12,493 bases of DNA, from the NCBI GenBank assembly GCA_027365515.1, contig DAHXMK010000391.1, forward strand, positions 1 through 12,493, in the 5' to 3' direction. Every line of letters begins with the position of its first letter. Within the stretch, counting starts at the first letter, position 1. The position numbers and the translations under genes are program-made. The DNA comes from Candidatus Aminicenantota bacterium. Lineage in GTDB: Bacteria > Acidobacteriota > UBA4820 > DSQY01. Shown piece by piece: positions 1 through 5,284 of the stretch. The notes below the pieces were generated by a model, which had not been told where the DNA came from, made no database searches, and was given only the letters and a program-made list of their open reading frames with translations.

Positions 1-1209
1 GAGCAGGCCGAAGAAGCCGAGGCAAGAGAATATCCACATGCCCGCGTGATATCCGCCGGGATTCGCGGCGCTGGCGTTCCACGTATCGTTCGCAAAGCCT
101 ACGAGCACGTTGAAGCCGAAGAGCCCGACGTTCTGGATGGCGGTCATCAGGCCGTAGGCGGTGCCCAGTTTCTTCTGTTCGACGATGTAGGCGACCGACG
201 GCCACATGATCGCCGGGATGAGCGAATAGGCAATCCCCATCATCGCCATCGGCACGAAGAGGGAAACGGAGGTGTACCCCATCATCAGATAGACCGGGAT
301 GAGCAGCAGGGAACCGAACATCATGAAGAGGGAGCGCTTGGCGACTTTATCAACCATCAGCCCGAAGAGCGGCGTCGCGATCATGGCGAAAAGCGTCAGC
401 ATGGCGAGGAGCTGCCCGCCGGTCTCTCTCGTCGCGCCGTGAGCCTCTATGAAGAACTTGACGGCAAAAGTCTGGAACGGAAATATAGCCGAATAGAAGG
501 TTACGCAGAGCGCGACCATGTACCAGAAGGAAGGGCTCATCTTAAAGAGGTCGCGCCAGACCACCTTCTCGGTTTCGCTCTCCTTGGCAAGGGCGTAATG
601 GCTCTCCGCCCGCCGCTCCAGCAGGATATAGAGAATCGGGCCGGTAATGCAGAACGTCGCGAAGGCCACTCCGATGAAGAGCGGCCACTGCCACTTGTTG
701 TACGCGGATGTGGCCCACGTCGGGGACATCTGCGCCGCGAACGAACCCATCCTCGCTATAAGAAGGTTGATCCCGAAAGCGAACGAGAGCTCCTTGCCTC
801 GGAACCACTTCGCCAGCGCGGTCGTGACCGCGACGATAAGAGACTCCGCGCCCAGGCCGAAGAGCAGCCGCCCGCCGACCATGACCCACGCGCTCGACGT
901 GGCCGCCGTGACGGCCGCCCCGGCGAGGCAAAGCGAGCCGAAAATGAGCGTGCTGCGCCTCGTCCCGATACGGTCAATGATCATTCCCCCGATGAGAACC
1001 ATGACGATGTTCGGGAAGCTGTATATCCCGTTCAAGAGCCCTATTATCTTGTCGGAGAATCCAAGCTGTGACTTGAGCACGTCGGCAAGCGGGCTGATGC
1101 AGTCGTAGGCGTAATAATTTCCGAACATGGCGAGGCTGATGATGACGAGCACGAGCCAGCGGTAAGCCTTCGGCGGTTCCATCCTCGGGGCTGCGGTTGT
1201 CTCTTCCAT
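1..1209 (-). CDS. MFS transporter, MFSD1-like (3' end outside window)
   Basis: Translating the minus strand from the ATG at 1209 gives about 403 codons with no stop, so the C-terminus lies beyond base 1. The product is highly hydrophobic with about 10-11 visible membrane segments. Segment 2 is followed by a GGMIIDRIGTRRS stretch, the MFS loop 2-3 signature (Gx3DRxGxRR). The stretch GRLLFGLGAESL followed by WFRGKEL and GINLLIARMGS resembles my memory of the animal lysosomal dipeptide carrier MFSD1 (GRFVFGIGGESL, WFKGKEL, SMARIGS), so I place it in that branch rather than among drug exporters. It probably moves a small organic solute or peptide across the inner membrane; the substrate is not readable. 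AAGGAG lies about 6 bases before the start. It follows the HMG-CoA synthase operon on the same strand but is separated by a strong terminator, so it is likely its own unit. Most MFS proteins have 400-460 residues, so little is missing. Confidence 0.85.
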   Translation of the reverse strand, partial: MEETTAAPRMEPPKAYRWLVLVIISLAMFGNYYAYDCISPLADVLKSQLGFSDKIIGLLNGIYSFPNIVMVLIGGMIIDRIGTRRSTLIFGSLCLAGAAVTAATSSAWVMVGGRLLFGLGAESLIVAVTTALAKWFRGKELSFAFGINLLIARMGSFAAQMSPTWATSAYNKWQWPLFIGVAFATFCITGPILYILLERRAESHYALAKESETEKVVWRDLFKMSPSFWYMVALCVTFYSAIFPFQTFAVKFFIEAHGATRETGGQLLAMLTLFAMIATPLFGLMVDKVAKRSLFMMFGSLLLIPVYLMMGYTSVSLFVPMAMMGIAYSLIPAIMWPSVAYIVEQKKLGTAYGLMTAIQNVGLFGFNVLVGFANDTWNASAANPGGYHAGMWIFSCLGFFGLL

Positions 1210-1303
1210 CCAGGCTCCTTCGCGGCATCCGGGCCGCTTAAGCGTGAAAGAAAGTATAACATGGAAGCGGCGGCCGCCCCCTCGCATTTTTCCATCTTGG
1301 CCG

Positions 1304-1336
1304 CAATAAAAAAGCGGGGCGGCAAAGCCGCCCCGC
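1304..1336 (-). terminator. Rho-independent terminator of the HMG-CoA synthase operon
   Basis: A perfect 10-bp GC-rich stem (GCGGGGCGGC, 1314-1323, with GCCGCCCCGC, 1327-1336) encloses an AAA loop. Read on the minus strand it is followed directly by TTTTTTATT. It starts 23 bases after the stop codon of the DUF35 gene and lies about 95 bases before the MFS start, so it ends the three-gene operon and insulates the transporter gene. Confidence 0.92.
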
Positions 1337-1359
1337 GCGTTATCGAAGGCGCCCGGCCT

Positions 1360-1752
1360 CTATCTCTCCGGCACCGCCTTGTAACCGTAGGCTATGACGC
1401 CCGATTCGCCCGCTTCCTGAATCTTGCGGAACTCGATAGTGACCTGAAGGCCTACCTTGAGCCTGTGAGGCTCGCAGTCGGCGATTTGGCACAAAACGCG
1501 CGAGCCGTCCTTCAGCTCGACGATGCCCATGCAGTAGGGCGCTTCGTCGCCGAAGCCTCGGGGGGCGGTCCTGATGACGGTGTGAGTTATGACCTTCCCT
1601 TCCGATGGAAGCGCGTAGGCTTTGAATTTCCTCGACCCGCAAGTGCAGACGAGGCGCGGCGGGAAGAAGACCTTGCCGCAGGCGGCGCACTTCTGCGCCT
1701 CCATCCTGTACCGATGCGGAGTATTTCTCCTTACTATGGCCGGGGTAATCAT
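1360..1752 (-). CDS. DUF35 zinc-ribbon/OB-fold protein, HMG-CoA synthase-thiolase partner
   Basis: A small protein of 130 residues. The N-terminal half holds a rubredoxin-like zinc ribbon (KCAACGK, then FFPPRLVCTCGS) and the C-terminal half an OB-fold (around GKVITHTVIRTAPRGF through VGLQVTIEF). This is the DUF35 layout (DUF35_N plus OB). In archaea the DUF35 protein bridges acetoacetyl-CoA thiolase and HMG-CoA synthase and helps pass acetoacetyl-CoA between them; gene order here supports the same role. The second cysteine pair is CxC instead of the usual CxxC. The ATG at 1752 sits 7 bases after GGAGG and overlaps the thiolase stop by one base (TGATG), implying coupled translation. A GTG at 1755 is an alternative start one codon upstream. 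The alternative family role is a BbsA-like partner of a beta-oxidation thiolase, less likely given the adjacent HMG-CoA synthase. Confidence 0.9.
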   Translation of the reverse strand: MITPAIVRRNTPHRYRMEAQKCAACGKVFFPPRLVCTCGSRKFKAYALPSEGKVITHTVIRTAPRGFGDEAPYCMGIVELKDGSRVLCQIADCEPHRLKVGLQVTIEFRKIQEAGESGVIAYGYKAVPER

Positions 1753-2909
1753 CACAGCACCTCCAGAATGTGAACGACGGCGCTGCCGCCGGAGCCTCCC
1801 ATGTTCTGAGCCAAGGCGCGCCTGGCTCTCTTGAGCTGGCGCCTTCCGGCTTCGCCGCGAAGCTGGGTGACGATCTCGTGGATCTGGGCGATGCCGGTCG
1901 CCCCGACCGGATGTCCCTTCGACTTCAGCCCGCCGGACGGGTTGACGGGGAACTTGCCGTCGCGCGCCGTCAAGCCCTCGCGCGTCGCCTTGCCTCCCTC
2001 GCCCTTCTTGACGATGCCCATCGCTTCAAGGACGCAGATTTCCGCGATGGTGAAGCAGTCGTGCACTTCGGCGAAGTCAATCTGCTCCGGCTTCACGCCG
2101 GCCATCTTGTAGGCCTTGGCGGCCGCCTCGGCCGTTGACTTGAGCCAGGTGATGTCGTCGCGCTGGTGAAGCGCTATCGTGTCGGTCGCGTGAGTGGATG
2201 CCGATATCTTCACGACCGGCTTCTTCTTCATCTTCTTGGCCATCTCCAATGGACAGATGATGACCGCCGCCGCGCCGTCGGTGATCGGCGAGCAGTCCAA
2301 AATGTTGAGCGGGTCCGCCACCTTCACCGAGTTGATGACCTGCTCCACCGTGATCTTCATTCTGTACTGGGCGTGCGGGTTCAAGAGGCCGTTGTCGTGG
2401 TTCTTGACGGCAACCTGGGCGAGATCCTCGCGCTTCGTCCCGTACTTGTGCATGTGGGCCGTCGCCATCATCGCGTACAAGCCCGGGAAGGTCACGCCGT
2501 GAAACGCCTCGTAGTCCTGGTCGGCGGCCGTCGCGAGGGCGTAGGTCGCCTGCGCGCCGGAGACGTCGGTCATCTTCTCGACGCCGCCGCAGAGAACGAC
2601 GTTGTGCATTCCGGAGGCGACGTAGGCGATGCCCGTCCTTAACGCCATTCCGCCCGATGCGCAAGCCGATTCGACGCGCACGCCCGGGATCGGCGCCTGT
2701 CCAAGATAATCGGCCATCAAAGAGCCGATGTGCTCCTGCCCGGCGAAAAGGCCCGGGCTCATGCATCCGGCCACCAGGCCGTCAATGTGGTCAACGCCCG
2801 CGTCGTCCATTGCTTCCAGGGAAGCCTTGACGAAAAGGTCCCTTAGGGAGTCGTTCCACATCTCCCCGAAATCCGTCATGCCGATTCCTATGATGGCTAC
2901 GTCGCGCAT
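1752..2909 (-). CDS. Acetoacetyl-CoA C-acetyltransferase, archaeal/SCP2-type thiolase
   Basis: 385 residues, full length for the archaeal/SCP2-type thiolases. It is expected to condense two acetyl-CoA into acetoacetyl-CoA in the cytoplasm. The nucleophilic cysteine is C83 in ESACASGG. H283 lies in EVHDCF, where classical thiolases have NEAF. H333 lies in NPSGGLKSKGHPVGATG, the C-terminal active-site signature. The short form lacking the long classical loop, together with EVHD, points to the archaeal class that works in complex with HMG-CoA synthase and a DUF35 protein. It starts 4 bases after the HMG-CoA synthase stop, with GGAGG 9 bases ahead of the ATG lying inside the end of that gene, and its own stop overlaps the DUF35 start. 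Thermodynamically poor acetoacetyl-CoA formation would be drawn forward by HMG-CoA synthase. A role in breakdown of a branched acyl-CoA cannot be excluded. Confidence 0.93.
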   Translation of the reverse strand: MRDVAIIGIGMTDFGEMWNDSLRDLFVKASLEAMDDAGVDHIDGLVAGCMSPGLFAGQEHIGSLMADYLGQAPIPGVRVESACASGGMALRTGIAYVASGMHNVVLCGGVEKMTDVSGAQATYALATAADQDYEAFHGVTFPGLYAMMATAHMHKYGTKREDLAQVAVKNHDNGLLNPHAQYRMKITVEQVINSVKVADPLNILDCSPITDGAAAVIICPLEMAKKMKKKPVVKISASTHATDTIALHQRDDITWLKSTAEAAAKAYKMAGVKPEQIDFAEVHDCFTIAEICVLEAMGIVKKGEGGKATREGLTARDGKFPVNPSGGLKSKGHPVGATGIAQIHEIVTQLRGEAGRRQLKRARRALAQNMGGSGGSAVVHILEVL

Positions 2910-2913
2910 GGCC

Positions 2914-3966
2914 TCAGTCCTCCACGTTCTTTCTTATCTTCCGCCTGAACTTCACGTAGGTGCCGTAGTCCAGGTAGAAGGGGTTGGTGTCGAGATAGTC
3001 CCTCGTCTTCTTCGCCTTTCCCTGCACCTTGGGAAGCTCCCTGGTGCATGTGAAGATGAAGGCGTCGGAGCCGGCGCCGGAGCCGAACGAGCACATCAAA
3101 ATCCTGTCGCCAGGCTTCGCCTCGTCAAGTATGGCCGACAGCCCGAGCGGCGAGGCGCCCGAATAGGTGTTGCCCAGCGTCGGCACGAGAAGCCCGGTCT
3201 TCATCTGCTCGTCGCTGAAGCCGAGGTCCTTCGCCATCTTCATCGGAAACTTGCCGTTGGGCTGGTGGAAGACGGCGTACTTGAAATCCCTGGGCTTGCC
3301 TTTGGCTTTCTTGAGAATGCCCTCGACGCCGCCCCTGACGTGTTTGAAGTAGGCCATGTCGCCCGTGAAGCGGCCGCCGTGGCGCGGGTAGTGCATGTAC
3401 TCGCGGCGCCAGAAGTCAGGCGTGTCGGACATGAAGGAGTACTGGCACTCGACCTCGGCGACGACGTTTTTCAGCCCCATCAGAAACGCGGCGCCTCCGG
3501 CCGCGGCGGAATATTCAAGCGCGTCGCCCGGCGCGCCCTGGGAGGTGTCGGAGCCGATGCCCATGGCGTACTCGACCTCGCCCGACTTGACGAGGCCGTA
3601 AGCGAGGAACATTCCCTCTGAGCCGGCCTTGCAGGCAAAAGAGAGGTCGGCGCAATGGCAGTCGTTCACGGCGCCGATGACCTCGGCGACGGCCGTCCCG
3701 GTTGGCTTTACGGCGTAAGGGTGCGATTCGGACCCGACGTAAATGGCGCCGACTTTCGCCCCGCTGACGCCCGCGCGCTTCATCGCGTTGCGCGCCGCCT
3801 CGACTGAAATGGTGATGACGTCCTGATCCGGCCCCGGAACGGACTTCTCGCGAAGCATCAGACCTTTCTTGAAGCTCGGCGCATCCGCGCCCCAGACCTT
3901 GGCGATCTCCTCGACCTTGATCCGGTAACGCGGAATATACGCCCCGTACCCGACGATTCCTGCCAT
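2914..3966 (-). CDS. Hydroxymethylglutaryl-CoA synthase, archaeal type
   Basis: 350 residues, the size of archaeal HMG-CoA synthases; eukaryotic and Gram-positive enzymes are longer or diverge strongly. It condenses acetyl-CoA with acetoacetyl-CoA to HMG-CoA, the committed carbon skeleton of the mevalonate route to isoprenoids. The catalytic triad of the family is visible: E80 in GSESHPYAVKP, C112 in SFACKAGSEG (acetylated nucleophile) and H234 in VFHQPNGKFP. The C-terminal GSGAGSDAF loop is also conserved. The ATG at 3966 follows AAGGAGGAG at good spacing. It is the first gene of a three-gene operon with thiolase and DUF35. No HMG-CoA reductase or later mevalonate gene is in the window. The trio in a bacterium suggests an archaeal-like mevalonate branch or ancient transfer, but HMG-CoA could also serve leucine or isoprenoid carbon metabolism. 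Confidence 0.93.
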   Translation of the reverse strand: MAGIVGYGAYIPRYRIKVEEIAKVWGADAPSFKKGLMLREKSVPGPDQDVITISVEAARNAMKRAGVSGAKVGAIYVGSESHPYAVKPTGTAVAEVIGAVNDCHCADLSFACKAGSEGMFLAYGLVKSGEVEYAMGIGSDTSQGAPGDALEYSAAAGGAAFLMGLKNVVAEVECQYSFMSDTPDFWRREYMHYPRHGGRFTGDMAYFKHVRGGVEGILKKAKGKPRDFKYAVFHQPNGKFPMKMAKDLGFSDEQMKTGLLVPTLGNTYSGASPLGLSAILDEAKPGDRILMCSFGSGAGSDAFIFTCTRELPKVQGKAKKTRDYLDTNPFYLDYGTYVKFRRKIRKNVED

Positions 3967-4029
3967 AGGGCTCCTCCTTGGTTAACCAGGCGGGGAAGAG
4001 GTTATCCCCTTTCCGCCCGGCGCTCGGCT

Positions 4030-4051
4030 GGGCAAAGCCCACCGCGGTGGG
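4030..4051. repeat. Overlapping palindromes GGGC-AAA-GCCC and CCCACCGCGGTGGG
   Basis: GGGC/GCCC with an AAA loop (4030-4040) shares its right arm with a perfect 14-bp palindrome CCCACCGCGGTGGG (4038-4051). The two cannot form at once, so this is a pair of mutually exclusive stems or part of a dispersed repeat. No T-tract follows on either strand, so it is not an obvious terminator. Confidence 0.6.
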
Positions 4052-4160
4052 AGGGTTTCTCAAGCAAGCCCGCGGCTTCGGCCTCGCTGCCCACCCATCC
4101 CCACTTCGATGAAGGCCTTCGCGAAATAGACACTCTACCTCCGCATGTGTATTAGAACGG

Positions 4161-4186
4161 AAAAAAGGTGGCGCCATCATCCACCT
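4161..4186 (-). terminator. Weak hairpin with T-tract on the minus strand
   Basis: AGGTGG (4166-4171) pairs with CCACCT (4181-4186) across a 9-base loop; on the minus strand the stem runs straight into TTTTTT. A 6-bp stem is short and no minus-strand gene lies upstream, so it may be fortuitous, or may block antisense transcription entering the HMG-CoA synthase operon. Confidence 0.25.
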
Positions 4187-4202
4187 CGGCCTTTTATACC
4201 CT

Positions 4203-4231
4203 AACCCGCGCTTTGGCGCAAGAGGCGGGTT
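4203..4231. repeat. Inverted repeat AACCCGC / GCGGGTT
   Basis: AACCCGC at 4203-4209 pairs with GCGGGTT at 4225-4231, with a nested GCGC/GCGC pair (4208-4211 with 4216-4219) in the interior. It is flanked by further direct echoes (GGTTGGC at 4229-4235 and GGTTGGCT at 4243-4250). Best read as part of a non-coding repeat element; function unknown. Confidence 0.45.
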
Positions 4232-4263
4232 GGCGAAGAGCCGGTTGGCTAAGAGAGATTCAC

Positions 4264-4287
4264 CACAGAGGCGCGGAGACACGGAGG
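4264..4287. repeat. Three 8-bp tandem units, consensus CRCRGAGR
   Basis: Units CACAGAGG, CGCGGAGA and CACGGAGG lie end to end after ATTCAC. Sequences of the form TTCACCACAGAGACACAGAGG are, from general knowledge, common in intergenic spaces of many environmental bacteria, though their function is not established. It lies about 130 bases before the secreted-protein gene. Confidence 0.55.
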
Positions 4288-4414
4288 AAATATTCACAGG
4301 GAGGACGGGAGAGAAGGGAGGAAGACGCCTCCCTTGACGCCTTCCTCCTGAAGAAGGAGAATGGCGGCAGAGGGGCATCGTGCTTTGGGCGGGTTTATAA
4401 AAAGGGGAGCGAAC

Positions 4415-5113
4415 ATGCGAAGACTTACGGGTTATCTTGCGGTAGTGTTGATTGTCTTGTCTTTGGGGACTTTCGCGCAGACGGCTCCGCCAACGAAAGG
4501 CGCAAGCTCCGTTCTGACCAACGCCGATGTCATTGCAATGGCCAAAGCGGGACTCGATGAGGCTGTCATCGTAGCGAAGATTCGCCACAGCCCCGTTTCT
4601 TTCGACGTTTCGACCAATGGCCTTATAGAGCTAAAGAACTCCGGCGTGCCTTCCTCCATCGTGACGGTCATGCTAGAAAGGCCGGAGGGGGCTCCGGCCA
4701 ACGTTTCCTCTCAAAAGGAGCTAACGGCCCCTCCTCCACCAACAGCGCAAAAAAAGACGGTTTCTCTTCAAGAGGTAGGCAAGATTTGGATAAAGGCCGA
4801 CTCCGAGGTGTTGCGGGTGGTGATTCAGAAACGGCTTGAAGAAATGCACGGGCCTGCGTTAGCTTCAAGCGAAAGCGAAGCCGACGCGACATTTTCGTTC
4901 GCAACCGATTGTGGCGCGCAAACCATCAGCATGTGGTCCGGCGCTAATTTCTGCACCTGCGAGGGCTCTCTCACGATAGAAGCGGCTGGCAAACAGCTAT
5001 GGACCGGCCTGGAGCACGAGCGCTCGGCCAACGCCGCGAAAGCGAGCAAGAAACTCGCCGAACAGATGACCGAAAATTTTGTCAGGGACTGGCTGCGAGC
5101 CAGGGCTAAATAG
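4415..5113 (+). CDS. Secreted protein of unknown function with helical repeat domain
   Basis: 232 residues starting at the ATG that follows AGGGGAG. The N-terminus is a typical Sec signal peptide: MRR, a hydrophobic core (YLAVVLIVLSLG), then a likely cut after TFA before QTAPP. Domain 1 (about residues 33-88) reads LTNADVIAMAKAGLDEAVIV, then AKI, then FDVSTNGLIELKNSGVPSSI. This is a small helical module that I recognise from many secreted proteins of Acidobacteriota and similar phyla, where its role is unknown. A proline-rich linker (APPPPTAQ) leads to domain 2 (about 115-232), predicted mixed alpha/beta with three cysteines (DCGA and FCTC) that could pair outside the cytoplasm. An upstream ATG at 4361 would put 18 residues before the signal peptide and has its ribosome site one base away, so I reject it. 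It has no operon partner; the next gene starts 171 bases later. Function unknown; likely periplasmic or envelope. Confidence 0.8.
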   Translation: MRRLTGYLAVVLIVLSLGTFAQTAPPTKGASSVLTNADVIAMAKAGLDEAVIVAKIRHSPVSFDVSTNGLIELKNSGVPSSIVTVMLERPEGAPANVSSQKELTAPPPPTAQKKTVSLQEVGKIWIKADSEVLRVVIQKRLEEMHGPALASSESEADATFSFATDCGAQTISMWSGANFCTCEGSLTIEAAGKQLWTGLEHERSANAAKASKKLAEQMTENFVRDWLRARAK

Positions 5114-5149
5114 GCGGTAGTCGTTCAAGGTATGTTAATAGGGATCAGA

Positions 5150-5281
5150 ATGTTTCAACGGAGGGTACACCGACCTCATGAAGGTTATGACATGGCGAAT
5201 GGGTCGGAAAAACTACAAAGGTCCGTCGGCGGTGATATCTGCCCGAGCCTTGGTTCTTCTCCAATAAGATGGGAATGTTGA
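5150..5281 (+). other. 43-codon open stretch in frame with the helicase, ending in TGA
   Basis: From the ATG at 5150 (or a second ATG at 5192) the frame is open to the TGA at 5279-5281, three bases before the TTG start of the helicase and in the same frame. It either encodes a short leader whose termination couples to the helicase start, or is the true N-terminus of the helicase cut off by a nonsense change (TGG to TGA would restore it). No strong ribosome site is visible for either ATG. I do not call it a gene. Confidence 0.3.
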
Positions 5282-5284
5282 CAT

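Larger units (their letters stand above)
3967..4414. other. 448-bp non-coding region with palindromes and short repeats
   Basis: I see no convincing gene here. It separates the minus-strand HMG-CoA synthase operon from the plus-strand secreted-protein gene, so it must hold divergent promoters, but I cannot pick a clear -35/-10 pair. It does contain a 10-bp palindrome TGGTTAACCA at 3979-3988, beside the HMG-CoA synthase ribosome site, a GC-rich palindrome cluster near 4030-4051, a hairpin at 4166-4186, an inverted repeat at 4203-4231 and an 8-bp tandem motif at 4264-4287. The density of small inverted repeats looks like one or more decayed dispersed repeat elements. Confidence 0.6.

Noticed and set aside
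46..1071. 341-codon plus-strand open frame
   Set aside because: It is antisense to the MFS transporter; its product is charged, low-complexity (many Arg, Glu, His) with no domain, typical of a GC-rich shadow frame.
1261..1773. Plus-strand open frame over the terminator and DUF35 gene
   Set aside because: Starts in the promoter region of the MFS gene and runs antisense through a terminator and a clear DUF35 gene.
2077..2766. 229-codon minus-strand open frame inside thiolase
   Set aside because: Frame-shifted shadow of thiolase, Arg/Gly-rich with no motif.
4361..4414. Upstream ATG start for the secreted protein
   Set aside because: AAGGAG is only one base from that ATG, and the extension would bury the signal peptide behind 18 unrelated residues.
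3515..4588. 357-codon minus-strand open frame
   Set aside because: It overlaps the well-supported HMG-CoA synthase in another frame and the signal-peptide gene in antisense; no recognisable domain. Its middle merely translates the palindrome-rich non-coding region.
5279..5281. TGA as a selenocysteine codon in the helicase
   Set aside because: No SECIS-like stem is apparent immediately downstream and helicases of this type are not selenoproteins; nonsense change or leader stop is simpler.
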